A stretch of 32,306 bases of DNA, taken from Poteriospumella lacustris. Taxonomy: Eukaryota > Sar > Chrysophyceae > Chromulinales > Dinobryaceae. The stretch spans positions 1-32,306 of the forward strand of contig SMOI01000351.1 in NCBI GenBank assembly GCA_008000375.1. Direction: 5' to 3'. The notes below the pieces were generated by a model. The model was not told the DNA's origin and did not search any database. It saw only the letters and a list, made by a program, of their open reading frames with translations. This document shows positions 9,643 to 18,037 of the stretch, one piece after another. Position 1 is the first letter of the stretch; every line of letters starts with the position of its first letter. A program made the position numbers and the translations under genes.

Positions 9643-9684
9643 CGCCTAATTCACCCAAGTACCTGGCCTAGCGCCTAATTCACC
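9628..9684 (+). repeat. 29-bp tandem duplication across the cullin stop codon
   Basis: The segment starting at 9628 (AAGTACCTGGCCTAGCGCCT and onward) is repeated starting at 9657, identical through 9683. It carries the last four cullin codons, the TAG stop and the first bases of the 3' region. The second copy lies just after the first stop and ends within 10 bp of the stop codon of the convergent gene, so neither protein is changed. Confidence 0.95.
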
Positions 9685-9692
9685 GATCGTAG

Positions 9693-10544
9693 TCAGCCTT
9701 TGTGCCGCAGGAGGAGCGCGGCTCGGTGCGCGAACAGCGCCAGCGCCGCCAGGCCGCCCAGCAGCGCGCGGTGTCGTCGCGCCTGAGCGACCAGCGACGT
9801 GGCGGCCGCGACGCCTCGTCGCAGAACAGGCCGCACCGTCGCTGCGACGCGAGACAGCGCCGCGCCCGGCCACGGGAGCGAGCGCATGGCCCTGCAGCGC
9901 TCGTGAGGCCACCGGCGCAGCGACGCAGCCACTCGCTTCGCAAACGCTGCGACCGGAGCCGACGGCGGCTGCTCCACGGCGGGTAGATCGGTGATCGACG
10001 ACGCCTCGAGCCCCGTGGCCTCCGTTGCGGCCGATGGCTCGTCGATGGACCGCTCGGCAGCCGCTGGCTCGTCCGCAGGCGGCTGCGCGTCTCCGGCTGC
10101 TGCCGCTGTGGCGCGGTCCGACGCAACCGCCACCGTTGCGCTGGCGTCGTCGCGTCCTTCGGGCGGGAACGCCGCACTCTCGCTGTCCTGCGGATCGTGG
10201 GCGACGCTTTCGTCGCGAAACGCTGCGAGCGTCGCTCCGTCGCCGGGCGGTGGGTCCGGCGACGAGCCGCTGCCGCTGCCGGAGCCAGCGTCTTCGTGCG
10301 AACGTGAACGCGCGGGGCCTTCAGCAGGCTCTAACATACCCACCGCGCCCTCTGTGCCCAACCTCCGGGCAATATCCCCCACAGTGTCGGTCGACGCGGG
10401 CGCTGGAAGGAAGTCGTCTCCCGCGGTGGGCAGCCGGGCGTTGTCGTCGAGGTCGCCCTCCGGGGCCGCCACCAGCTCAGTGGACTCCGAGATCGTGACG
10501 ATCAACCAGCACAACAATAAGACAGCGGGCCACGTGACGTTCAT
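9693..10544 (-). CDS. Signal-peptide protein with C-terminal hydrophobic segment, unknown function
   Basis: A 283-aa single-exon frame that I do not recognise. Residues 1-20 form a typical signal peptide (a hydrophobic core rich in Leu, Val and Ile after MNVTWP). A long acidic, Ser/Ala/Pro-rich, low-complexity middle follows to about residue 205, including GSGSGSGS and DPPPGDG. Then comes a basic, Arg-rich region with a hydrophobic stretch near 258-277 and a short LLRHKG tail. This suggests a secreted or type I membrane protein with a disordered lumenal part. It converges with the cullin gene (50 bp between stops) and diverges from COX19. Without a homologue the topology is an inference from hydrophobicity alone; the intact frame, ATG and signal peptide support a real gene. 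Confidence 0.6.
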   Translation of the reverse strand: MNVTWPAVLLLCWLIVTISESTELVAAPEGDLDDNARLPTAGDDFLPAPASTDTVGDIARRLGTEGAVGMLEPAEGPARSRSHEDAGSGSGSGSSPDPPPGDGATLAAFRDESVAHDPQDSESAAFPPEGRDDASATVAVASDRATAAAAGDAQPPADEPAAAERSIDEPSAATEATGLEASSITDLPAVEQPPSAPVAAFAKRVAASLRRWPHERCRAMRSLPWPGAALSRVAATVRPVLRRGVAAATSLVAQARRHRALLGGLAALALFAHRAALLLRHKG

Positions 10545-10923
10545 CGTTCCGGTTGGTTAGTTGGTTGCGGGCGCAGCGATGGCTGAACGTTCAGTGCTGC
10601 TGAACTGCTTCTCTCTACAGACCACAGCAGGAATGCATCATCCACCACAATCCTTGTTGTGGTTGTGTCTGAACTCTCTGTGGACGGCCCTCGATGCGAA
10701 GGAAAGCCGCCCGATCCGCAGCGATCCGCAGCGATCGGCGATCGATCGCCCCGTCGGCGCCAGGAGCCGTCGTCGTCGTCGTGCTCGGTCGCGAGTCGCG
10801 TCGCCGCCGGTCGCCGAGGCGAAAGAAGCCGCTTTCGCTCGCCCGCGCTCCGCTCACAACCCATTCCTGAGCTACCGCGCTTGCTGTCGTTCTTCCCTCT
10901 GTCTTTGGCGAGTGCAATCTTCG
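10545..10923. other. Divergent promoter region between orphan gene and COX19
   Basis: This 379-bp gap separates two start codons facing away from each other, so it should hold both promoters. It includes a short direct repeat of GATCCGCAGC near 10721-10740 followed by a GATCG-rich patch. The COX19 frame is open through most of this gap, but that extension is Arg-rich and unlike the family. Confidence 0.55.
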
Positions 10924-11280
10924 ATGACGGACGCGTTTGGAGCTTCCCGTGTGCAAATTCGGCCGCCGGAGCGCGGGGTGTTTCCGCTGGACCACGACGG
11001 CGAATGCAAAGACAACATGGGCCGGTACCTCGCGTGTCTGAAAGAAAACCACAACGACGCTTTCCCGTGCCGTGTGCTGTCGAAGGCGTATCTGCAGTGC
11101 CGCATGGACCGCGACCTGATGGCGAAGGAGGAAATGAGCAAACTCGGCCTCGACGACAACCAAACCTACGTCCGCGTCGAAGCCAACGAGGGCACGAAAG
11201 AGACGTCGGGCTTCGTGGCAGGACTGGGCGTTCGACCCAGCAGCAAGTGGCTGGGCAACGGCCCGGCGAAGTCGCACTGA
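10924..11280 (+). CDS. COX19: COX19, cytochrome c oxidase assembly CHCH protein
   Basis: Small copper-related assembly factor for complex IV, found in the mitochondrial intermembrane space and cytosol. The 118-aa product carries the twin CX9C motif (Cys28-X9-Cys38 and Cys49-X9-Cys59). Signature blocks around it are RPPERGVFPLDHDGECK and LSKAYLQCRMDRDLMAKEE, both typical of COX19. The cysteine pairs fold as a coiled-coil-helix-coiled-coil-helix after oxidation by the Mia40 system. I chose the ATG at 10924 because it gives a protein close to the family's usual length. An in-frame ATG at 10579 would add over 110 residues of Arg/Ser-rich sequence not seen in the family. The C-terminal 45 residues or so beyond the CHCH domain are not conserved as far as I can tell. 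Confidence 0.95.
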   Translation: MTDAFGASRVQIRPPERGVFPLDHDGECKDNMGRYLACLKENHNDAFPCRVLSKAYLQCRMDRDLMAKEEMSKLGLDDNQTYVRVEANEGTKETSGFVAGLGVRPSSKWLGNGPAKSH

Positions 11281-11411
11281 GCGACGAGCGTCGATGCGAC
11301 GCGATCAGTAGTCAGTTTTCGCTGCGTTGTAAATAGCCTCCGCGGCCCCGCGGGGACCAGTGGGTCTCGTTTCGTTAAGTTACCCCCTACGTACATGTGC
11401 CGCACTCGGCG

Positions 11412-13055
11412 TCACGCGAGGAACACCGTCACGCGGGCGCAGCCGCCGGTCACGTCGGCCAGGCGCTCCGCCGCGACGCGCTCCGCCTCGCTCAGCGTCC
11501 AGCCGCTGAACAGCAGCGCCAAGTGCCGGCCTGCGCCGGACGCACACGCCCAGCTGCTCACCGCAGACCACAGCGCCGCGTCGCCGTCGCCGTCGCCGTC
11601 GCCGGTGCGCGGCACAGACACCGCCAAGAGGCCGCCCGGCGCGGCGCTCTGCAGCCACGCGACCAGCTCCGCGGCGGTGGAGGCCTCTTGCGTCGGCGCG
11701 AGGGCCGACAGCGGCAGCGCCGCGTCTTCGAAGCGTCGACGCAGCTCCGCAGCGCCCCAGGCAGCTTCGGGAGGCCTGGCGTCGGTCTCCTCGCGGAGGA
11801 GCGCGGAGATCGCGCGCCGCGGCCACACGAGCAGCCGCACCGCCGCGTCGTCGCGCTGAAACGCCGCCGCGGAGAAGTGCACGGTCGCCGCGTACAGGTC
11901 GTGCAGTCCGTGCACGACCGCCGTGAGGACCGCGTCGTCGCCGCCCGCGCCCATCGACAGCAGCGCCACGCGGTGGGGCACGTCGTCCGCGCCGTCCGCG
12001 GCCATCGTCAGCGCGAGAACGTGGCCCACGACCGCGCGCGTGGTGAGCGCCGTGCGCGCAAACTGCTGCAGGGCCATGGCCAATGCAGCGTAAAAGCGGC
12101 GGTCCAGCTCTTCGTAGCGAAGCAGGGCGTTTGCGTCGCGAGGGAGAGCCGCGCGCTGATGCGCCTGCACCAGTCCCAGCGCGTCCCTCAGCGCCGGCGG
12201 CAGCAGCGCCGGACTGAGGGACGCCGTCTTGCCGCGAGCGCAGCGATCGTGGCCTCGCTGCAGCAGGGGCAACGTGCCTGCCGCCATCGCCAGCACCAAG
12301 CGCCGCTGCGCCTCGAGCCGCTCTTGACCTCGCAGGCCGCGACAGGAGGCGCCGGGGTCCGCGGCCGCGTCGACGTCGACGTCGAAGAGGCCGACGAAGG
12401 TGCTCTGCTGAACGCTTTGCCACACCGCTCGGTTTGGTGGCACTTGCGGCCCCGTTGCGTCGTTGAGGGGCCGGGATGCGCTGCTGAACAAGTGCTGGGC
12501 CTTCGGAGGCACTTGGAAGTGGACGGCGGCGGCGGGCACCGCGGGAAAGACCAGCGGAAAGATCGGAACGGACCGCCGGTCGGGCGGGCTCTTGCCGCGC
12601 CGGTCGTCCTTGCTGCTGCTGTGCAGTCGCCGGGGCGCCGGTTTTGATCGACTCCTCCGGCCCGCAGCGGACGACGTGGCTCCCAGCGGAGGCAGCGCCA
12701 GCACGGCCATCGGCCGCCGCCGTTCGCTGTCGCTGTCCTTGAAGACCTCGAACACTGCGCTGGACAGACTTTCAAGGGCCTTGAAGTACAGCTCCGTCTG
12801 CGCAGTGCTCCACGCGGCCGACAAGTTGGTCAGCGGCGCGGTCAGCAGTGTGTGGTCGGGGTGCATCAAGATGCCGCGGAAGAAATCCACGTACGGCAGG
12901 TCTCTGCACTCCACCATCGCCGAGGACAGCGACACCGATTCGGCCTCGGATCTCAGAAGACAAACTTGATGCTCTTCGTGCCACTCCAGAAACGTTGGCA
13001 GCCCCAGCAGCCCACTGCAGCAGAGGAGCAAGAACAGCCAACAGGACCGAGTCAT
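11412..13055 (-). CDS. Secreted orphan protein, 547 aa
   Basis: A single-exon frame of 547 aa that I do not recognise. It begins with a strong signal peptide (residues 1-18, WLFLLLCCSGLLGL core), so the protein should enter the secretory pathway or, in this kind of alga, possibly the plastid route. There is no second membrane segment. The N-terminal half contains aromatic-rich sequence (LPYVDFFRGILMHPDH) and a basic Ser/Arg linker at about 130-165. The C-terminal half is Ala/Leu-rich and probably helical, with a short GDGDGDGD run encoded by a GACGGC-type hexamer. No catalytic motif could be identified. The gene converges with COX19 (131 bp between stops) and diverges from the Mpo1-like gene. 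Frame integrity over 1.6 kb and the signal peptide argue for a real gene. Confidence 0.7.
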   Translation of the reverse strand: MTRSCWLFLLLCCSGLLGLPTFLEWHEEHQVCLLRSEAESVSLSSAMVECRDLPYVDFFRGILMHPDHTLLTAPLTNLSAAWSTAQTELYFKALESLSSAVFEVFKDSDSERRRPMAVLALPPLGATSSAAGRRSRSKPAPRRLHSSSKDDRRGKSPPDRRSVPIFPLVFPAVPAAAVHFQVPPKAQHLFSSASRPLNDATGPQVPPNRAVWQSVQQSTFVGLFDVDVDAAADPGASCRGLRGQERLEAQRRLVLAMAAGTLPLLQRGHDRCARGKTASLSPALLPPALRDALGLVQAHQRAALPRDANALLRYEELDRRFYAALAMALQQFARTALTTRAVVGHVLALTMAADGADDVPHRVALLSMGAGGDDAVLTAVVHGLHDLYAATVHFSAAAFQRDDAAVRLLVWPRRAISALLREETDARPPEAAWGAAELRRRFEDAALPLSALAPTQEASTAAELVAWLQSAAPGGLLAVSVPRTGDGDGDGDAALWSAVSSWACASGAGRHLALLFSGWTLSEAERVAAERLADVTGGCARVTVFLA

Positions 13056-13481
13056 CTTTATGAAGCGAAGCGACCAATTCCAACGCCTTTTCGCAGTTCT
13101 ATTGAATAAAGCTGAAGTTGCTGATCTCGACTATACAAACACAACAAATCGTTTGCTCCAAAGACCAAAGACGGCAGGCACCAAACCGCTCCGTGATCGG
13201 TGATCGGTGACAGTGACGGTGACCGAGCCAGAGCTGCCGCCGGAAACTTGAAACCGCTCGACAGCCATGAGGCAAGGTACACCAGGCTTCCAATGTGTAG
13301 TGTATATACATCAAATACTGACAATAAACAGCACGTGTGACGTTTCGCTTTTCGAAATGGCAGCGTCGCCGCGCAGGTCGCTTCGCTGCGGCCGCCGCAG
13401 CGGAAGATCCTCGACCGTGGATAGATAGCGAACCACGTTTATTTCCTTGGTTTGGTCTCTTTGGAGTACACTTGCTGAATC
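13056..13481. other. Divergent promoter region
   Basis: A 426-bp gap between two divergent start codons. It contains a short repeat-rich patch near 13193-13222 (TGATCGG twice, then GTGACAGTGACGGTGACC). AATAAA words occur near 13104 and 13322, but neither lies at the 3' end of an assigned gene. No coding signal was found. Confidence 0.5.
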
Positions 13482-14090
13482 ATGAGTGCTGCTACTGCTG
13501 CCAAATCAAGAAAAGGAGAGGGCAAACGGTCGTCGCCGGTGACCAAGCTCGACGTGTTTGTGCCAACGCTCCTGGTGCTCATCGCCTTCGCCATCCTGCC
13601 GACGTATTTTCAACAACCGGACAATGTGTTTCAAGTCTCTGGCACCAACGCGGCGGCGACCAAGCCTTTTGGGTCCTTCGAGGAGTTCTACCCGTTCTAT
13701 CTCAGCCAGCACCAAGACACGGTTTGTAGAAGACTCCATTTCATCGGCACGTCGCTCTTCTTTCTGATCGCCTTGTTCGAGCCTTTCTCCGCGCCATCCT
13801 TGACCATGGCCGGTATGGTCGGCTACATCGTTTTCTTCGCCACCCGCCACATCGACCACGGCCTGATCGAAATGGGCATCACGTTCGCGACCTTCCTCTA
13901 CTTCATGCAGCGCCTGACGGGCTCGTTGAAGAAAGGGCTGTTCATGCTGGTTCTTCCCTATGCGTTCGCTTGGGTTGGACACTTTGTGTTCGAGCACAAC
14001 AAGCCGGCGACCTTCATCTACCCGATCTTCTCTCTGATGGGCGACTTCCGCCTGTGGTACGACATCGTGTCGCGGAAGATCGCGTTCTAG
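13482..14090 (+). CDS. DUF962 / Mpo1-like membrane protein
   Basis: A 202-aa protein with the DUF962 domain. The best studied member, yeast Mpo1, is an ER iron(II) dioxygenase that carries out alpha-oxidation of 2-hydroxy fatty acids derived from phytosphingosine. Visible features are a predicted membrane segment at 25-42, the block FEEFYPFYLSQHQDTVCRRL ending in HFIGTSLFF, a TRHIDHG motif, and AWVGHFVFEHNKPATF near the C-terminus. The histidines at about 77, 86, 167 and 172 are the likely metal ligands by analogy with Mpo1. Hydrophobic segments at roughly 88-100, 108-120 and 152-166 fit a multi-pass membrane protein. The N-terminal 25 residues are basic and soluble. Enzyme activity is inferred from the family, since many DUF962 proteins remain untested. 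Confidence 0.88.
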   Translation: MSAATAAKSRKGEGKRSSPVTKLDVFVPTLLVLIAFAILPTYFQQPDNVFQVSGTNAAATKPFGSFEEFYPFYLSQHQDTVCRRLHFIGTSLFFLIALFEPFSAPSLTMAGMVGYIVFFATRHIDHGLIEMGITFATFLYFMQRLTGSLKKGLFMLVLPYAFAWVGHFVFEHNKPATFIYPIFSLMGDFRLWYDIVSRKIAF

Positions 14091-14319
14091 GCGCCGGCCC
14101 TTCGCTGGGCCGTCGAAGCACCTCTGCCTGCCGCCACCAACATGACAGTTCCGACCTCTTTCTGGTCGCTTTAACCCGTGAGAACCAGTATAAGTGAAGC
14201 AATTCGTGGTGTGCCAGAGTCGGCGCTTCTGTTGAGCAACAGTTAACGTACAGGTCGCCGGAGAGCGGAGAGCGCAGAGCGGACACGCAACGTTTAGGGG
14301 GGGGGGCGCTTCTTCCGAG

Positions 14320-15363
14320 CTAGTTCTCAGTCTTGAAGACGCCCTTGAAGAAAGGAATGAGGAACGCCATCAGTGCGCCGCCGCCGCCCAGGTGGAACGC
14401 CTTGAACCCGAAGCCGGCGTAGAGAGCGGAGAAGCCCTTGGCCGCCACGATCTCTTGGCCCACCGAAAAGAAGGTGGGGTTCACCGCGAGCGGCGATCCC
14501 TTCGCGACAGCGGACAGAACTCGCTTCTGCAGCGTCGAGCGAATAGTGTCGCCGGGGGTGTTGAGGCACGCGCCGAACACGCCCGCGAGGAACCCGGACA
14601 GCAACTGCGAGATCGTCTTTGCGGCCTTTGGGTTGCGCTTGTCGAAGTCGTTCTTCGCAAAAAACTGCGCGACGTGGCGCTCAAAGAACTTGATCGACGC
14701 GAAGTAGCCGGCGGACCACGCCGCTTGGCGGTACTGAATGCCGAGGTATCCCACGAGGAAGCCCCCCAAGCCCTGTTGCGCGTTCACCGCAGCCATAGCA
14801 CGGAACATGTTGTTTTTGTAGAGGTTCTTGGTGTCCAACTGAAGGGCGATCTTCGATATCTCGAGAGGCATAATGGACAGGGCCTCGGGGACGGACGCGA
14901 CGATGGCTGCGACTGCCTTCGTGAACTCGTTGCCCTTCGCCTCCGATATTCCGTGCAGCGTCATGTGCACGATGGGGAAAAGCGCGAATTTGATGAAGCG
15001 CATCCACGTCGACCGCGCCAGCTCCGGGGCCAAGCCCTGCGTGAAGAAGCCGGTGACGCCGTGGGCGTTTTTGAAGTTGCGCAGCAGATCCATCGTGGAC
15101 AGCCCCGAGCCGGCGTTGGCCATCTGGAGAGCCCGCACAAGATCCAGCGGATACATGATAGCAGCTGCGCAGAAAGCCGAGGCCATGATGGGCAGCATGG
15201 AGTGGAGTGTCTTCTTCCAGCCGGACTTGGCCGGGGCGGCAGCCACGGCGGCGCTACCGTTGCTCGGTACCGCGCTTGCCACTAAATCGACCTCACAGGA
15301 GTTCTTCTCAGTTTGGAGCGCCAAATTCTTTTGGAAAAGGCTGTTCGCGTTGTGATGCTTCAT
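14320..15363 (-). CDS. Mitochondrial carrier family transporter
   Basis: A 347-aa solute carrier of the MCF/SLC25 type, with three repeated modules of two helices. Each module has a recognisable signature: PLDLVR (72-77), PLEISK (166-171) and PGDTIR (270-275), all matching Px[D/E]xx[K/R]. The ATG at 15363 is the first in frame; translating further upstream would require a GTG start. The N-terminal 45 residues are hydrophilic, followed by a Gly/Ala-rich segment. The signatures are more divergent than in ADP/ATP carriers, and the RRRMMM motif is absent, so this is not an adenine nucleotide translocator. The substrate cannot be deduced from the sequence. It would act in the inner mitochondrial membrane, or possibly in peroxisomes or plastids, where some members occur. 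The gene converges with the Mpo1-like gene and diverges from the malic enzyme. Confidence 0.9.
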   Translation of the reverse strand: MKHHNANSLFQKNLALQTEKNSCEVDLVASAVPSNGSAAVAAAPAKSGWKKTLHSMLPIMASAFCAAAIMYPLDLVRALQMANAGSGLSTMDLLRNFKNAHGVTGFFTQGLAPELARSTWMRFIKFALFPIVHMTLHGISEAKGNEFTKAVAAIVASVPEALSIMPLEISKIALQLDTKNLYKNNMFRAMAAVNAQQGLGGFLVGYLGIQYRQAAWSAGYFASIKFFERHVAQFFAKNDFDKRNPKAAKTISQLLSGFLAGVFGACLNTPGDTIRSTLQKRVLSAVAKGSPLAVNPTFFSVGQEIVAAKGFSALYAGFGFKAFHLGGGGALMAFLIPFFKGVFKTEN

Positions 15364-16071
15364 CGCCAAGAGGCCGGACGCGGGCGACACCAGGGCAGCC
15401 TACAAGTTAAACGCTCCGTTGAACACGGTGCACTCGCCGCCCAATCATGCTCAAGATGCAATACCTCATGATGCGCTATCACGGCAGCCATCACAATGGC
15501 AAACAAGAGTCGGAGTGCAAGCATTTCTTCCTGTATGGGTGGACCGTGGTGGACTTATACGATATATGGTAAACTTGCTCAGGCGTCAAAATCCGACGCG
15601 GCGAGGCTCAAGTTCGACTTTTTGCTTCAAGACCGACAGAAGGCAGCCGTTCAGTATCTACTGGACCGCTTCGACACGTTGGCAGAGATAGAGATGGGGA
15701 ATGCACGCAATCTTGCCGGATACTGGTAGATCGACGTTGGCTCCGCGGGGTTGCAGGGTCACCGAGACGATTCCCAAGGGGTATAAAGCCCACTCGAGCT
15801 GCTTTAAACCCAGCCCGCGGCCACTGGGCGACAACCATTCTTCCCACTCGAAGAAGGTGCAATTTCATAATTCCGAAACGCCTTTGCAGTTGACGTGCCA
15901 ACTTGCAGGCACATCGTCCTGCCTCCGCCGCAGATTCACGCTCGGAGTCATCAGCTCCGAGAATCTTAGTTCTCTCGTGTTGCATTCATTGCACGGGAGT
16001 GTTGTTCGTTGTTCGCTTGTGTGACATACTTTGCATCAGCTTCTTGGCAGCCTTCAGTTGAATCCACCACC
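15364..16071. other. Divergent region between carrier and malic enzyme genes
   Basis: A 708-bp gap between divergent start codons that should include both promoters. It contains one short candidate frame (15496-15729), reported separately. The last 60 bp before the malic enzyme ATG include a favourable initiation context (ACCACCATG). No other gene was seen. Confidence 0.55.
15496..15729 (+). CDS. Small candidate protein, 77 aa, uncertain
   Basis: An ATG-initiated frame of 77 codons. Its second half (GKLAQASKSDAARLKFDF and what follows) has a balanced, amphipathic composition unlike the Arg-rich shadow frames, and ends NLAGYW. No family was recognised. An overlapping frame starting at 15447 (MLKMQYLMMRYHGSHHNGKQ) also looks protein-like and stops just before the better half of this one. 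Joining them would need an intron of only 34-37 bp, shorter than any other intron here. It could be a small gene, an upstream frame of the malic enzyme transcript, or chance. Confidence 0.25.
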   Translation: MANKSRSASISSCMGGPWWTYTIYGKLAQASKSDAARLKFDFLLQDRQKAAVQYLLDRFDTLAEIEMGNARNLAGYW

Positions 16072-17892
16072 ATGTCCATGCGCACGCTTGCTGTCTGTCT
16101 CTTGGTGGCCTTGGTCTCGACGGCCTCAGCTTTCCTGTTCACATCTGCCCACAATGGTTTGACGCGCTTGTCCATGACCGCCAAGAATCCTTTTCAGCTG
16201 ATGAAAGACCCTCTGAAGAACAAGGGATCCTCGTTCTCGAAGAAGGAGCGTGAAGAACACGGCCTCGAGGGCCTCCTGCCCAACGGCGAGCCGCTGTCTC
16301 TGGAGCTGAAGGTCCAACTGAGTTTGGAGAACCTTCGCAAGAAGGCCACCCCGCTCGACAAGTACTTGTATCTGCACTCGATCCAGGACTCGGACGAGAC
16401 GCTCTTCTACGCGATCTTGGCGGCCCACACGGCGGAGACGATGCCCCTCGTCTACACCCCCACCGTCGGCGCCGCCTGCCAGGAATGGTCGCGCATCTAC
16501 AGACAGCAGCCGCGCGGCGTGTACCTGTCGACCAAGCACCTGGGCAAGGTGGAGGAGATCCTGAGCCACTACCCCAACAAGGACGTCAAGGTCATCGTCT
16601 TCACCGACGGCGAGCGCATTCTCGGCCTCGGCGATCTGGGCACCAACGGCATGGGCATCCCCATCGGCAAGCTCGCCCTGTACACCACCTGCGCCGGCAT
16701 CCGCCCCGACCAGTGCCTGCCCGTCACGCTCGACGTGGGCACCAACACCGAGTCCATCCTCAACGACCCGTACTACGTCGGCGAGCGCCGCAAGCGCGAC
16801 CGCTCCGAGAAGTACGACGCGCTGGTCGAGGAGTTCGTCACGGCCTCGCAGAAGCTCTACGGCCGCGACGTGCTGCTGCAGTTCGAGGACTTCGGCAACT
16901 CGAACGCCTTCCGCCTGCTGGACAAGTACAAGCCCCGCGCCACCTGCTTCAACGACGACATCCAGGGCACCGCCTCCGTCGTCGTCGCCGGTCTCCAGGC
17001 CGCGCTACCGCTCACCCCGCACCAGCAGCTGAAGGAGCACACCTACCTCTTCTTCGGCGCCGGCGAGGCTGGCATCGGCATCGCCGACCTGCTGGTGTCG
17101 GCGATGGCGAAGGAGTCGGGCCTGAACCCCGCGCAGCTGAGCAAGGAGGACTTCCAGACGAAGCTGGAGGCGCTGCGCCGCCGCTGCTGGTTCGTGGACT
17201 CGAAGGGGCTCATCACCTCCGCCAGACTGTCGCAGCCCATCGAGCACCACAAGGTCCCGTACGCGCACCCGCTGCCCGCCGACCAGCTGGCGCACGAGCC
17301 CGTCAAGACGCTCCTCGACGCCGTCAAGATCGTCAAGCCCACGGCGCTCGTCGGCGTGTCGGCGCAGGGCCAGACCTTCACCGAGGCCGTCGTCAAGCAG
17401 ATGCTGCACTACACGGCCAACCCGCTCATCTTCGCGCTGTCCAACCCCACCACCAAGGCCGAGTGCACGGCCGAGCAGGCGTACGCCTGGACCGACGGCA
17501 AAGCCGTCTTCGCCTCCGGCTCGCCCTTCGACCCCGTCACGCTGCCCTCCGGTCAGCAGCGGGTGCCCGGCCAGGGCAACAACGCGTACATCTTCCCCGG
17601 CGTGGGCCTCGGCGCGCTCATCTCGAAGGCGCTGTCCATCACCGACGAGGACTTCCTCGTCGCCGCCGAGGCGCTGGCCTCGCTGGTCTCCGACGAGCGC
17701 CGCGCGCAGGGCTGCGTCTACCCCGAGCTCAAGGACATCCGCCACGTGTCGCAGGTGATCGCTGCGCGCGTCGCCGCCCACATCTTCGAGACCGGTCGCT
17801 CGCAGCTGCCGAGCGGCGGCCAGGCGCAGCGCCGGACCCACGAGCAGTGGATGCAGGTCGCGCACGACGCCATGTACGTGCCCAAGTACTAG
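16072..17892 (+). CDS. ME: Malic enzyme, plastid-targeted
   Basis: Oxidative decarboxylation of malate to pyruvate and CO2 with reduction of NAD(P). The single-exon product is 606 aa, preceded by an ACCACCATG context. Motifs in order: YTPTVGAAC with the catalytic Tyr128, the GLGDLG site (185-190), a catalytic Lys at about 200 in IGKLALY, the metal ligands in FEDF (271-274), FNDDIQGTA with ligand Asp296, the Rossmann motif GAGEAG (329-334) and FALSNPTTKAEC. All key residues are intact. Residues 1-20 are a signal peptide ending ASA before FLF, followed by a basic, Ser/Thr-containing stretch to about residue 45, matching the ASAF-type bipartite plastid leader. NADP preference is likely for a plastid form but not proven by the sequence. 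It has no introns despite its length. Confidence 0.95.
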   Translation: MSMRTLAVCLLVALVSTASAFLFTSAHNGLTRLSMTAKNPFQLMKDPLKNKGSSFSKKEREEHGLEGLLPNGEPLSLELKVQLSLENLRKKATPLDKYLYLHSIQDSDETLFYAILAAHTAETMPLVYTPTVGAACQEWSRIYRQQPRGVYLSTKHLGKVEEILSHYPNKDVKVIVFTDGERILGLGDLGTNGMGIPIGKLALYTTCAGIRPDQCLPVTLDVGTNTESILNDPYYVGERRKRDRSEKYDALVEEFVTASQKLYGRDVLLQFEDFGNSNAFRLLDKYKPRATCFNDDIQGTASVVVAGLQAALPLTPHQQLKEHTYLFFGAGEAGIGIADLLVSAMAKESGLNPAQLSKEDFQTKLEALRRRCWFVDSKGLITSARLSQPIEHHKVPYAHPLPADQLAHEPVKTLLDAVKIVKPTALVGVSAQGQTFTEAVVKQMLHYTANPLIFALSNPTTKAECTAEQAYAWTDGKAVFASGSPFDPVTLPSGQQRVPGQGNNAYIFPGVGLGALISKALSITDEDFLVAAEALASLVSDERRAQGCVYPELKDIRHVSQVIAARVAAHIFETGRSQLPSGGQAQRRTHEQWMQVAHDAMYVPKY

Positions 17893-18037
17893 GCGCGTCG
17901 CCGCCGTTGCCGCCTCCAGCGCCGCACCACGCCCCACCCCCCACCCCGCTATTCGTTTCCGCCAGTAACACGTATCGCCTGCCGTCGTCGTCGTCCATTG
18001 TTTTGCAGTTTTGTAATCGCGCTCGCCTCTCGAGCGA

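Noticed and set aside
10579-10923. Upstream in-frame ATG that would lengthen COX19 by 115 residues
   Set aside because: The extension is Arg/Ser-rich and unlike COX19; the start at 10924 fits the family length and lies just ahead of the conserved region.
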